The notes: a model not told the origin generated them from the letters alone. Counted from the stretch's first letter, positions 10,554 to 19,699 are shown. The stretch is DNA of 64,000 nucleotides from Cryobacterium sp. GrIS_2_6 (GCF_035984545.1 NZ_JAXCHP010000001.1:1550001-1614000), one strand, 5' to 3'. A program made the numbers and translations.

Positions 10554-11310
10554 GCGCGCTGCTCCATGCCGAGCATGATGCCGGAGATCTTTTCCGCGGT
10601 GGAGCGTTCCCGGTCTTCGACGACCCTGCCGTCCGCGAGGAAGAGGATGCGATCGGCGAAGCTGGTCGCGATGGGGTCGTGGGTGACCATGGCGATGCTC
10701 TGGCCGTAGCCGGTGCTCGCCGCCTGGAGCAGGGTGAGCACTTCGCGCCCGCTCCGGGAGTCGAGGTTCCCGGTCGGCTCGTCGGCGAAGACCAGCTCGG
10801 GCCTGGTGGCCAGGGCCCACGCGATGCCACTCGCTGTTGCTGGCCACCGGACAGCTCGTGCGGACGATGCCTGAGCCGGTCGCCCAGGCCGAGGGAGTCG
10901 GTGAGCTGATCGATCCAGGCCTTCTCCGCCGCATCCGGCCGCCGCCCGTCGAGAGCGAATGGCAGGGCGATGTTCCCCCGCACGTCCAGCGTCGGGACGA
11001 GGTTGAACGACTGGAAGATGAAGCCGATCCGGCGGCGGCGCAGGACCGTCAGTTCCGAGTCGCCCAGGCCGGTGATCTCGGTATCACCCAGCCGAACCCG
11101 GCCGGAGCTTGCCTCGTCCAGTCCCGCCATGATGTGCATCAGGGTGGACTTGCCCGAGCCGCTCGGCCCCATGACCGCCGTGAACTGGCCACGACGGATG
11201 CCGATGGACACGTCGTCGAGCGCCGTTACCGAGGTGGTGGCTGATCCATAGGTTGCACAGAGGTTGGTGACTCTGGTCGCGAGGCCGAGTTCTGCAGAGG
11301 CGATTTCCAT
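10550..11310 (-). pseudogene. ABC transporter ATP-binding protein, frameshifted
   Basis: MacB/LolD-type ATPase. The N-terminal frame carries Walker A (GPSGSGKST), the Q-loop and the signature LSGGQQQR. Just after this, near 10825, one base appears to be missing: the correct product then continues in another frame with Walker B and D-loop (VFADEPTGNLD) and the H-loop (MVTHD), ending GMEQRA. Read straight through, the first frame gives a nonsense Ser/Pro/Arg tail that runs into the permease gene. Restoring one T on the + strand near 10825 (A in the coding strand) repairs a full-length protein of about 253 residues. Either a recent inactivation or a sequencing error. Confidence 0.8.
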
Positions 11311-11410
11311 GCTTCAACGCAAGGAATCGCTGCCCCATCACCGCATCGGGCAACAGAGGTATCCCGGACACCGAGGGGATGACTGCCGGCCGGACCGGGT
11401 CATCCGCTCA

Positions 11411-11890
11411 TTACTCCGTGAGGCCGTGCTGGAAGGCATACACGACGAGCTGAACCCGGTCGCGCAGGATGAGCTTCGAGAGGATACGGCTGATGTGCGT
11501 CTTGACGGTGGCCTCACTGAGGAATTCACGCGCCGCGATCTCCGCGTTGCTGAGGCCCAGGGCAGCAAGGGCGAAGATGTCACGTTCGCGGCCGGTCAGT
11601 GTGCCGAAGGCCTCGGGTTCCACCGGCTGCGCGGCGGCCGGCGCGTCGAAGTGGGCGAAGAGTTCGCGGGTAGCCGATGCTGCGATGACGGCATTGCCCG
11701 CGTGCACGGTACGGATTGCGGCCGCCAGGAACTCGGGATCCGCATCCTTGAGCAGGAAGCCGCTTGCCCCGCCCCGAATAGCCCTGCTCGCGCTTTCGTC
11801 GAGTTCGAAGGTCGTCAGGACGACGACGCGCGGCGGCATCACCCCGGCAGCCTCGGCCGCGCCCAGAATGGCGACGTCCGCGTCGATCCC
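11411..11890 (-). pseudogene. LuxR/NarL-type response regulator, 5'-truncated
   Basis: Only the last half of the receiver domain is present (from the GID segment that follows the phospho-acceptor loop, through RVVVLTTFE and the conserved Lys in GFLLKDAD), followed by an intact LuxR-type helix-turn-helix (LTGRERDIFALAALGLSNAEIAAREFLSEATVKTHISRI, split by residues about 80-135). The first 55-60 residues, including the phosphorylated Asp, are missing. An in-frame stop and a GTCAG-type repeat directly abut the break. No sensor kinase gene is nearby. Translation could start only at GTG 11842, giving a receiver-less fragment. It probably once controlled the adjacent ABC exporter. Confidence 0.8.
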
Positions 11891-11935
11891 GTCAGGTCAG
11901 GGCAGGTCAGGCCAGGTCTGGTCTGGTCAGGTCAG
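11891..11935. repeat. Degenerate short tandem repeat (GTCAGGTCAG-like)
   Basis: About 45 bases of imperfect GGTCAG/GGTCTG units occupy the space between the truncated regulator and the MprF-like gene and include the latter's stop codon. The array marks the deletion junction that removed the start of the regulator. Confidence 0.6.
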
Positions 11936-14509
11936 GCTCCTGGCGAAAGCAAGGGCTTCCCGCACGGAGAGAGCCGGCAGATACGCGCGTGCCAGTGCGA
12001 GCCCGATCGCAGGAAGGGCGACCGGGTCAGGGAAGGCCATGAAGAGCGGGTGGAACTCGGGCTGGAACTTCCGTTTGAAGGCGAGAAGCGAACGGAACCC
12101 GTAGACGGGCTCCAGGCTGCGCCCGAGGAAGTCGATGAACCGGGAGGCGAGGCTCGACGGCCGGTTGTCGCCGTCGCCCGCGCCGGTCTGGGCGAGCGGG
12201 GCCGCGGAGAGGCTCAGGAATTCGATCTCCGGCTGTTCGCTCATCTGCCGGGCGGTCTGCGCGATCAGGAATTCCATCACGCCGTTCATGCTGTCCGGGC
12301 GCCGCCGCATGAAGTCGAGCGTCCAGCCGATCACCTTCCCGTCCCGGTAGCTCGGGAGCCAGCTGGTCACGGCGTGCACGACCTGGCCTTCGTCGATCGC
12401 CAGCATGAGCCGGACAGCGGGGTCGCGGAGCTCGTCGAGTCCGCCGAGGGTGAAGCCCAGTTCGGGGAGTTCCTTCTCCTGCACCCAGAGCTCGGAAATC
12501 TCGGCGATCTGCACGTTCTCGAGCACTGGCAGCGCGCGGTACGTTGTCCATTCCGCGCGCACTCCGGCACGTTCCGCCCGGTTGATCGACGAGCGGATGT
12601 CCTGCCACTTCTTCCCTGTTGTGTCCCAGCCCCGGGGCCTCAGGATCGTCTCTTCGCCGATCCCCATGGTCTGCCAGCCCATCCGGGCGAAAGTCGCCTG
12701 CCAGCTGCCGTGCAGGCTGTAGAAGACCGGGACCCAGCCGTGGTCGTCGCACATGGTGGCGAAGTCGGCAATCGCCCGCGCAGCGTCTTCGACGGGTCCG
12801 ACCGGCTCCGTCGTTGTGATGGCGACGCCGGCCTCCACTCGATACGCGATCGCGGTCGATCCGGAAGCGTTGAACCACAGTGAGTTCCCCTCCCACGTGG
12901 TCATGTATGCGAGGGAGCCTCCACCGCCCCTGCTGAGGATGGCCCGCAGCCGAGCCGCATCGTCGCTCCGGCCGCCGGCGACGGTGCTGCGCATGCACTG
13001 GATCGCCCCGACGATGACGATCGCCCAGAACACCGGTCCGACCCACTGGTAGAGCATGGTCGACGCCCAGTCTGTCGGCAGGAACGAGAGTCGTTCGAGT
13101 CGGAGGAAGCCGACGGGAATGAACCGTTCCGGGACGTCGCTGACGAGGTCCACGAGGTTCACGGCGGGGGTGAATCGGTCCATGAGCGCGAGTCCCCCGA
13201 TGACGTACACGGCCGAGAGGCCGAAGAAGGAGACCACGGTCGTCACGAAGAAGCGCCGGAGCCTGCCCGGCCTGCTGCGCACGGGGAAGCGGCGCAGGTT
13301 CACGATGATCAGCACCGCTGTTGCCAGCGGAACCAGCACCGACACGACGAGCACGACGGCGACCTCCCAGTACTGAAACGACCGCCAGTGCCAGACGTAC
13401 GGCTGGCCGGAGATCGGCAGGAGGCCGTAGTACCAGGCGCCGAGAACGGCCATGCCGGTGTTCACGACGATCGCGAGCCAGGCCGCGAATCGTCTCCCCC
13501 GCAGGACTCCGAAGGCGGCGATGAGCAGGGTGAGGAGCGGCAGGAGCGAGACGAGCACCGGCCCCACGCCGGCGACCCTCTCGAGGGTCAGTTCGTGCAC
13601 GCACTGCCGGGTGATATCGCCCAGGAGGCACCGGTCCACGACATCGGTGACGGACGGCACGCCCTGGGTGAGCAGGAGTCCGAGCGGCGCGAGGAGGCCG
13701 AACCGCGTTCCGGAGAAGATCGTGATCACCGGGCCGACGGCGAGGATGCCGAGCACGGAGGCGAGGAGTGTCCGCGCCTCGCGGTGCGAACTGCGGCGCC
13801 AGGTCAGGTCGATCCGCCGGGGCCGGAAGACGGCCCCGAGCGCGAGACCTGCGACGGCCCCGAGAAGTCGGTACACGTCTGAGGGCTGGCCGGAGTAGAG
13901 CACGAGCACGAGCGCGACCATCAGGGTGAATACGCGGATGCGTCGCCGCCAGAGCGGCCCTGCGAAGCTGCTCGCCGCCATGATCGTGCCGAAGATCGGC
14001 GTGAACGGGTCGAGCGCCCAGAGTTCGCTGACGCCCCGTGACCACATCTCTCCGCTCGCGACACCCGCGTCCTGCAGCAGGAGACCGATCCCGGTGCCGA
14101 GGATGGCCGTCGACAGGAAGGCGATGACCGTTCGGCCACTGCCGAGGAGACGCTCGGCACAGCCGAGGACCACGAGGGTCGCGAGGATCGCGAGCAGGAG
14201 TTCCGCGAGGTTGTCAACGAGGAACACGCTCGTGATCGGTGACCACCAGTGCCCGCCGTCGATGACCGACTCGTATCCGGTGCCGAACCAGAGCCGGATC
14301 CACCGCGACGGCCCCTGGACGATACCCGTCGAAAGCGCGAGGACGAGCAGGATGAGCGCGTAGCCGAGGGACACCGGCTGTGTCCTGAGCCGTCGCCAGA
14401 CGACCCGGATGCTCACGGCTAGACCGTCTCCGGCCCGGGAGAGCCGCCCGGGTTCGGCTTTTCCGCCGGCACCGCGGGAGCCTGCGGTGGACGTCGATAA
14501 GGCGTTCAC
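11927..14509 (-). CDS. MprF-like aminoacyl-lipid synthase with rhomboid-like membrane domain (DUF2156)
   Basis: Membrane protein of 860 residues. The N-terminal part has about 12 hydrophobic helices (residues 35-510); the first six resemble a rhomboid fold (GGHWWSPITSVF) without the catalytic Ser/His. The C-terminal part (about 530-835) is the DUF2156/MprF catalytic domain that moves an amino acid from aminoacyl-tRNA to a lipid head group (motifs AYRVEAGVAI, LGFTLGGLDEL, GWTLDFMRRR). Products in the family are Lys- or Ala-phosphatidylglycerol or alanyl-diacylglycerol, giving resistance to cationic peptides; the amino acid here is unknown. The GTG start overlaps the esterase stop as GTGA. Confidence 0.85.
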   Translation of the reverse strand: MNALSTSTAGSRGAGGKAEPGRLSRAGDGLAVSIRVVWRRLRTQPVSLGYALILLVLALSTGIVQGPSRWIRLWFGTGYESVIDGGHWWSPITSVFLVDNLAELLLAILATLVVLGCAERLLGSGRTVIAFLSTAILGTGIGLLLQDAGVASGEMWSRGVSELWALDPFTPIFGTIMAASSFAGPLWRRRIRVFTLMVALVLVLYSGQPSDVYRLLGAVAGLALGAVFRPRRIDLTWRRSSHREARTLLASVLGILAVGPVITIFSGTRFGLLAPLGLLLTQGVPSVTDVVDRCLLGDITRQCVHELTLERVAGVGPVLVSLLPLLTLLIAAFGVLRGRRFAAWLAIVVNTGMAVLGAWYYGLLPISGQPYVWHWRSFQYWEVAVVLVVSVLVPLATAVLIIVNLRRFPVRSRPGRLRRFFVTTVVSFFGLSAVYVIGGLALMDRFTPAVNLVDLVSDVPERFIPVGFLRLERLSFLPTDWASTMLYQWVGPVFWAIVIVGAIQCMRSTVAGGRSDDAARLRAILSRGGGGSLAYMTTWEGNSLWFNASGSTAIAYRVEAGVAITTTEPVGPVEDAARAIADFATMCDDHGWVPVFYSLHGSWQATFARMGWQTMGIGEETILRPRGWDTTGKKWQDIRSSINRAERAGVRAEWTTYRALPVLENVQIAEISELWVQEKELPELGFTLGGLDELRDPAVRLMLAIDEGQVVHAVTSWLPSYRDGKVIGWTLDFMRRRPDSMNGVMEFLIAQTARQMSEQPEIEFLSLSAAPLAQTGAGDGDNRPSSLASRFIDFLGRSLEPVYGFRSLLAFKRKFQPEFHPLFMAFPDPVALPAIGLALARAYLPALSVREALAFARSLT

Positions 14510-15768
14510 GGGGTCACCACGAGTCCGGTGCGGGCAGCGATGAGCGGCAAGGCCGTCGTCCAGGCGAACTGCACGGTGTGCCAGTCGTGAGCGGTCCCTG
14601 GCGAGACGATAAGGTCCGTTCCTGCGCCGGCCATGGTCGCCGCGGCGTCGAGGGTGTTCGCCCAGGCCAGGAAACGCGTGTCACCTGCCCCGACGGCGAA
14701 GATGATGTGCAGGTTGGAATAGGGGGCGTGCGCAGCGAGGACCGCGGCCGGCGCCGCGGCCGCGTATGCGGTGGCACTGCCGGCGAACCCGGTCTGGATC
14801 GTGTGTGCGGCATCCCCGTTCCTGGGCACGAGCTCGCCTGAGATGTCGAGAATGGTGCCGAAGAGCTCTGGGTGCGCCGCGCCGAGCTGGATGGAACAGG
14901 TGCCGCCCTGCGAGAACCCCGCAAGGGTCCACCCGGCGGGGCTTGCGGCGACCGAGAAGGTGGATCGGATCCAGGCGGGCACGTCGACAGTGAGGTAGCT
15001 GGCACTGTTGCCGAGTACGGAGTCGACGCACATCGGATTGCGGTCCGCTGCCCCCAGTTGGTCAGGGACGACAACGATGGGCGTCTGGCCGGCGTGGGCG
15101 GTAGCGTACGTGTCGAGGATGGCGTCGAGTTTTCCTGCGGTGAAGACGTCTGCCGGTGTTCCCGGCTGGCCGGAGAGCATCACGACGACGGGGAGCACGG
15201 GAGGATGCGCCGTGCGGGCGGCGGCCGGCAGGTACACGATGGCCGGGCGGGCGTCGAAGCCGGATACGGTTGCCGGAATCGTGACGGTGCCGATGCTGCC
15301 CGCGGTCGCCCCCACGCTGCTCGCGGTGACGGCGGTCCCGCCCAAGTCGAGCGCGCCGTAGAGCGGAAATCCGAGTGCCGCGCGCACCGTGGTGTACTGA
15401 CCGAAGTCGGCGTTGATGCCGGCTGCGGCGGCGAGGAGGCAGAGCGGAATCACGGCGATCGCGACGCCCCGCCGCCAGCCACGGCCTGCCAGAGTGTTGA
15501 TCGCGAGACCGATCCCGGCGAAAACGGCCACGACCCAGCCGCGGGTCACCATCGACAGCGACACACCGAAAAGGTCCCAGACATCGCTCGTCAGCCAGGC
15601 GAGGACCCAGCCGAAGAGCGCCCCTGCTGAGAGACTCGCGGCGACACGGAAGAAGGCGATTCCGCTGTACAGGCGGACGAGCACGAGGAGGACGGCGAGC
15701 CCGGCAAGGACGTAGAGGACCACGACGACGGGCCCAGCAACGATGCTGATGTCAAGCAATGCGGCCAT
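14506..15768 (-). CDS. Membrane-anchored alpha/beta-hydrolase (esterase) paired with the MprF-like gene
   Basis: Product of 420 residues: four membrane helices (residues about 5-120) then an extracytoplasmic esterase-D-like alpha/beta-hydrolase. The nucleophile is Ser286 in GFSQGG; the His is in GTAHDW near residue 395. ATG 15768 is chosen because GGAGG lies eight bases upstream. It is translationally coupled (GTGA) to the MprF-like synthase. In other actinomycetes and enterococci, a hydrolase next to an aminoacyl-lipid synthase removes the amino acid from the lipid (AhyD type), so this pair may set the level of the modification. That role is inferred from context. Confidence 0.85.
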   Translation of the reverse strand: MAALLDISIVAGPVVVVLYVLAGLAVLLVLVRLYSGIAFFRVAASLSAGALFGWVLAWLTSDVWDLFGVSLSMVTRGWVVAVFAGIGLAINTLAGRGWRRGVAIAVIPLCLLAAAAGINADFGQYTTVRAALGFPLYGALDLGGTAVTASSVGATAGSIGTVTIPATVSGFDARPAIVYLPAAARTAHPPVLPVVVMLSGQPGTPADVFTAGKLDAILDTYATAHAGQTPIVVVPDQLGAADRNPMCVDSVLGNSASYLTVDVPAWIRSTFSVAASPAGWTLAGFSQGGTCSIQLGAAHPELFGTILDISGELVPRNGDAAHTIQTGFAGSATAYAAAAPAAVLAAHAPYSNLHIIFAVGAGDTRFLAWANTLDAAATMAGAGTDLIVSPGTAHDWHTVQFAWTTALPLIAARTGLVVTP

Positions 15769-15802
15769 CTCGGTTTCCTCCCTCCCTACCCTCACACTCC
15801 GA

Positions 15803-15881
15803 GGGACGGCCTTTCGGCCAAATCGACGGTTCTGAGCAATAGCTCAGGGAAGGATGCTGGCAGGCCTGTCCGTCCCCAGCA
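15803..15881 (-). promoter_or_regulatory. Structured spacer between era and the esterase gene
   Basis: Three small hairpins lie in 79 bases: 15855-15881 (TGCTGG/CCAGCA), 15832-15847 (6 bp, loop AATA) and 15808-15819 (GGCC around TTTC). In addition, GGGACGG at 15803-15809 can pair with CCGTCCC at 15870-15876, which lies in the first hairpin, giving a possible pseudoknot. It may be a 5' leader element of the esterase-MprF operon or the terminator of era. It does not match a riboswitch class I know. Confidence 0.35.
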
Positions 15882-15902
15882 AAGGTTCAGGGCGAAGCAC
15901 CT

Positions 15903-16805
15903 CTAGAACCCGAGCCGGCCGAGCTGCTTCGGGTCGCGCTGCCATTCCTTGGCAACCTTGACCCGGAGGGACAGGAAGACCCGCTTGCCGACGAGCGGTT
16001 CGATCTGCTTGCGCGCCCGCACCCCGACGTCCTTGAGCCGGCTGCCGGACTTGCCGATGATGATGCCTTTCTGGCTGTCCCGCTCGACGAAAAGGTTGGC
16101 GTAGACCTCGACGAGTTCCTGGTCGTCGCGTTCGATGATGTCGTCGATCGTCACGGCGATGGAGTGCGGCAGTTCGTCGGTGACGCCCTCGAGAGCCGCC
16201 TCACGGATGTACTCGGAGATACGCGATTCGAGGCTTTCGTCCGTGACGGCATCCGCAGGGTAGAGCGGGGCGTCGGAGAGCGGCAGGAGGCGCAGGAGCT
16301 CGGCGGCGAGGATGTCGAGCTGGATGCGGCTCGTCGACGAGATCGGCACGATCGCTTCCCAGTCCCGGAGTGCGGACACCGCGAGCAGCTGGTTCGCGAC
16401 GCTCGTCTTCGAGGAGAGGTCGATCTTGGTCACAATCGCGACCTTGCGGGCGCGCGGGAAGTTGTCGAGCTGCTCGTTGATGAAGCGGTCCCCCGGGCCG
16501 ATCGGCTCGTTGGCGGGGATGCACAGGCCCACCACGTCGACACCGGCGAGGGTGGACTGGACGAGGCTGTTGAGTCGCTCGCCGAGCAGGGTCCGCGGCT
16601 TGTGGATGCCCGGCGTGTCGACGAGGATCAGCTGGCCGTCCTTCTGGTGCACGATCCCGCGGATGGCCCGCCGGGTCGTCTGCGGCTTCGACGAGGTGAT
16701 GGCGACCTTCTCACCGACCAGGGCATTGGTGAGGGTCGATTTGCCCACGTTGGGTCGGCCGACGAACGACACGAACCCCGCCCGGAAATCATTTTCTGTG
16801 GTCAT
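15903..16805 (-). CDS. era: GTPase Era
   Basis: Ribosome-assembly GTPase of 300 residues that binds the 3' end of 16S rRNA. G1 is GRPNVGKST (about residue 16), G3 DTPGIHK, G4 TKIDL. The C-terminal KH RNA-binding domain has the loop GIIIGKSGSRLKD near residue 250. ATG 16805 overlaps the end of the upstream CNNM gene by 17 bases. It is the last gene of the hrcA-to-era block, a common actinobacterial order with ybeY and phoH. Confidence 0.96.
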   Translation of the reverse strand: MTTENDFRAGFVSFVGRPNVGKSTLTNALVGEKVAITSSKPQTTRRAIRGIVHQKDGQLILVDTPGIHKPRTLLGERLNSLVQSTLAGVDVVGLCIPANEPIGPGDRFINEQLDNFPRARKVAIVTKIDLSSKTSVANQLLAVSALRDWEAIVPISSTSRIQLDILAAELLRLLPLSDAPLYPADAVTDESLESRISEYIREAALEGVTDELPHSIAVTIDDIIERDDQELVEVYANLFVERDSQKGIIIGKSGSRLKDVGVRARKQIEPLVGKRVFLSLRVKVAKEWQRDPKQLGRLGF

Positions 16806-18117
16806 GACCGTTTACTCCCTCATCGTCCGTCACTCCGAGGAATGCGGTCTGCGCCTCGATCAGCGCTTCGTCTCGTTGGACCAGCACTGTGCTGATCCGT
16901 TTGCGGCGGCCCTCCGTGCGTTCCGCGGTGAGGACCAACCCGCTCGTTCGTGCGACCGACCCGGCAACGGGCAGTCGTCCGAGTGCCTTGGCCAGCAGTC
17001 CGCCGACAGAATCGACCTCGTCGTCGTCGAGTTCGAGGTCGAACAGTTCGCCGAGTTCATCGACCGGGAGCCGGGCGCTGACCCGGAACCGGCCGTTGCC
17101 GAGGTCTTCGACCTCGACGACATCACGGTCGTACTCGTCGGAAATGTCGCCGACGAGTTCTTCGATCAGGTCTTCAAGCGTGACCAGACCCGCTATGCCA
17201 CCATACTCGTCGACGACCATGGCGAGATGGTTCGACTCGAGCTGCATCTGCCGGAGCAGCTCGTCAGCCTTCTTCGACTCGGGGACGAACACGGCGGGCC
17301 GGGCGAGGTCGCCGACGGTGAGGCTCTCGATGTTCGGCGGGCGCTCGTAGACGAGCCGGGCGACGTCACGGAGGTACACGATGCCCGTGACATCGTCGAC
17401 TTCGCCGTCGATGACGGGCACTCGGGAGAAGCCCTTGCTCAGGAAGAGGCCCATCGCCTCGCCGAGGGAGGCATCGATCTCCATCGTCACCATGTCAGTG
17501 CGCGGGATCATGACCTCGCGGACGACGGTGTCGTTGAACTCGAAGATCGAGTGGATGAGTTCCCGGTCGTCCTCCTCGAGGACGTCGAGCTCGGTGGCCT
17601 CGTCGACCATGCTGAGCAGCTGGTCTTCCGAGGTGAAGGTCGCGAGCCGGGTGCGCCCCGGGGTGACCCGGTTGCCGAGGGCGACGAGGGCGTTCGCGAT
17701 CGGGCCGAGGAGTACGCGCAGGAAGTGCACGAGCGGCGCGGTCCCGGCCAGCAACCCGTTCGGGTGCGCCCTGCCGACACTGCGCGGACTCGCGCCCACG
17801 AGAACGAACGACACGGCCGTCATCAGGGCCGCGGACAGCACGAGGGCGAGCCAGAGCTGCTCGATCGTGGTGGCGAAGACGAGGGTCACGAGCACCGCGG
17901 AGGTCGTCTCTGCGATGATCCGCATGAAGCTGATCGCATTGAGGTGGGCGCCGGTGTCCGCGGAGATCGCGCGGAGGGACCGTTTCGCCCGGTGGGTCTC
18001 GGCGAGTTCGGCGATGTCGACGCGGGAGAGGGCGAGGATGGCGGAATCGACGGCGGCCATCAGGCCGCCGAAGGCGACCAGGACGATGGCCGCCACGAGA
18101 AACCACCCGATGCTCAT
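16789..18117 (-). CDS. CNNM/CorC-family transporter (DUF21-CBS-CorC)
   Basis: Membrane protein of 442 residues: N-terminal DUF21/CNNM domain with four helices (residues about 1-145), a CBS pair (about 200-330, opening with VREVMIPRTDMVTMEID) and a C-terminal CorC_HlyC domain (about 345-425). Relatives are Mg2+/Co2+ exporters; older annotations call them hemolysin-like. It overlaps ybeY by four bases upstream (ATGA) and era by 17 bases downstream, so it is co-translated in the block. Confidence 0.9.
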   Translation of the reverse strand: MSIGWFLVAAIVLVAFGGLMAAVDSAILALSRVDIAELAETHRAKRSLRAISADTGAHLNAISFMRIIAETTSAVLVTLVFATTIEQLWLALVLSAALMTAVSFVLVGASPRSVGRAHPNGLLAGTAPLVHFLRVLLGPIANALVALGNRVTPGRTRLATFTSEDQLLSMVDEATELDVLEEDDRELIHSIFEFNDTVVREVMIPRTDMVTMEIDASLGEAMGLFLSKGFSRVPVIDGEVDDVTGIVYLRDVARLVYERPPNIESLTVGDLARPAVFVPESKKADELLRQMQLESNHLAMVVDEYGGIAGLVTLEDLIEELVGDISDEYDRDVVEVEDLGNGRFRVSARLPVDELGELFDLELDDDEVDSVGGLLAKALGRLPVAGSVARTSGLVLTAERTEGRRKRISTVLVQRDEALIEAQTAFLGVTDDEGVNGHDHRK

Positions 18118-18581
18118 CGCGCGCGGCGGCGTTCCTGCATGGCGAAGCCGATCAGGATGTCGCGCTGGATCCCGAACATTTCCTTCTCCTCGTCGGGCTC
18201 CGCGTGGTCGAAGCCGAGAAGGTGCAGGATCCCGTGCGCGGTCAGCAAGAGGAGCTCGTCAAGCGTCGAGTGCCCGGCCGTCTCGGCCTGGCCCTGGGCG
18301 ACCTGCGGGCAGAGCACGATGTCACCAAGAAGGCCGGCCGGCGTTTCGGCGTCTTCTGTGCCCGGCCTGAGTTCGTCCATCGGGAAACTCAGGACATCGG
18401 TGGGCCCCGGTTCATCCATCCACTGCACGTGCAGCTGCTCCATCGCGCCCTCGTCGACAAGGAGGATCGCGAGATCGGCGTCGGCGTGCACGTGCATGGT
18501 GTCGAGGGCGAAGGCCGCGAGGCGCTGGAGCGCGACCTCGTCGACCGGGATGTCGGATTCGTTGTTGATTTCAATGCTCAT
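18114..18581 (-). CDS. ybeY: Endoribonuclease YbeY
   Basis: Metal-dependent RNase of 155 residues for 16S rRNA 3'-end maturation and ribosome quality control. The zinc motif HGILHLLGFDH is present near residue 117. ATG 18581 overlaps the phoH stop as ATGA, which fixes the start; an open upstream extension lies inside phoH. Confidence 0.95.
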   Translation of the reverse strand: MSIEINNESDIPVDEVALQRLAAFALDTMHVHADADLAILLVDEGAMEQLHVQWMDEPGPTDVLSFPMDELRPGTEDAETPAGLLGDIVLCPQVAQGQAETAGHSTLDELLLLTAHGILHLLGFDHAEPDEEKEMFGIQRDILIGFAMQERRRAR

Positions 18582-19699
18582 GAGGGTCTCCGTTTCGGAA
18601 AGCGGTCGCGGATGCCACCGGGGCGTTCTGGGCCGCGCTTGACGAACTCGTGGGCCTGTTCGCTTTCGATGCGCTGTGCCTGCCTGAGTGCGTCGTATTC
18701 GGTCCACGCGTCGACGATCCTGCCAACGAGGGAATGGCGTACGACATCCGCGCTCGTCAGGCGCACGAAGCGGATGTCGTCGACCGTGTCGAGCACCCGG
18801 GTCACAAGGCGCAGCCCGCTCGTGCCTGCGGGCAGGTCGATCTGGGTGACGTCGCCGGTGACGACCATCTTCGACCCGAAGCCGAGCCGGGTGAGGAACA
18901 TCTTCATCTGTTCCGGCGTGGTGTTCTGCGCCTCGTCGAGGACGACGAAGGAGTTGTTCAGGGTACGGCCGCGCATGTAGGCGAGCGGGGCGACCTCGAT
19001 CGTGCCTGCCGCGAGCAGTTTGGGCAGGAGTTCCGGTTCCATCATCTCGCCGAGTGCGTCGTAGAGCGGACGCAGGTAGGGGTCGATCTTGTCGGTCAGG
19101 GTGCCGGGCAAGAAGCCGAGGCGTTCCCCCGCTTCGACGGCCGGACGGGTGAGTATGATCCGGTCGACCTCCTTGCGCTGCAGGGCCTGGACGGCCTTCG
19201 CCATCGCGAGGTAGGTCTTGCCGGTTCCGGCGGGGCCGATCCCGAAAACGATCGTGTCGGTGTCGATGGCGTCGACGTATTCCTTCTGGCCGATCGTCTT
19301 CGCGCGGATGCTCTTGCCCCGTGAGGTGAGGATCGGCGGCCCGAGGCGAACGGAGGGGCTCGAGGTGCTGTCCTCGCCGAGCATGCGGGCGCTCGACTCG
19401 ACCTCGGCCGGCGCGAGGTCACGGCCTTCGCGGATCATCACGAGCAATTCTTCGATCAGACGGCGAGCAGCGGCCACCTGGGTCGGCTCACCGGAGAGCG
19501 TCATCTCATTGCCGCGGACGTGCACGCTGACCGCGGGGTGTTCCTTCTCGATCGCGCCGAGCAGCCGGTCCTGGGCGCCGAGGAGGCGCACCATAGCGAC
19601 CCCGTCAATGAGGATCCGGGTCTCGACCGTTGTTTCGGACGGGAGCGCACCGGAGGGCAGGAACGGCACGGACTTCTCTGACGGCTCAGACGGAACCAA
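18578..19699 (-). CDS. phoH: PhoH-like ATPase
   Basis: PhoH-family protein of 373 residues. N-terminal KH-like region (about 25-90), then the PhoH ATPase with Walker A GPAGTGKT (about residue 152) and Walker B VVLDEAQN (about 255). It is a putative RNA helicase/ATPase linked to ribosome processing and genetically tied to YbeY. The start codon is TTG at 19699: a GGGAGGG ribosome site lies about six bases upstream and no in-frame ATG or GTG fits. It overlaps the HIT gene by 14 bases and ybeY by four. Confidence 0.93.
   Translation of the reverse strand: MVPSEPSEKSVPFLPSGALPSETTVETRILIDGVAMVRLLGAQDRLLGAIEKEHPAVSVHVRGNEMTLSGEPTQVAAARRLIEELLVMIREGRDLAPAEVESSARMLGEDSTSSPSVRLGPPILTSRGKSIRAKTIGQKEYVDAIDTDTIVFGIGPAGTGKTYLAMAKAVQALQRKEVDRIILTRPAVEAGERLGFLPGTLTDKIDPYLRPLYDALGEMMEPELLPKLLAAGTIEVAPLAYMRGRTLNNSFVVLDEAQNTTPEQMKMFLTRLGFGSKMVVTGDVTQIDLPAGTSGLRLVTRVLDTVDDIRFVRLTSADVVRHSLVGRIVDAWTEYDALRQAQRIESEQAHEFVKRGPERPGGIRDRFPKRRPS

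Noticed and set aside
14228..14509. Active rhomboid protease in the N-terminus of the MprF-like protein
   Set aside because: The fold pattern is suggestive, but no GxSx serine and no matching histidine were seen, so protease activity is not claimed.
15803..15881. Known riboswitch (c-di-GMP, c-di-AMP, SAM or guanidine type)
   Set aside because: Hairpins are present but the conserved core bases of those classes were not found.
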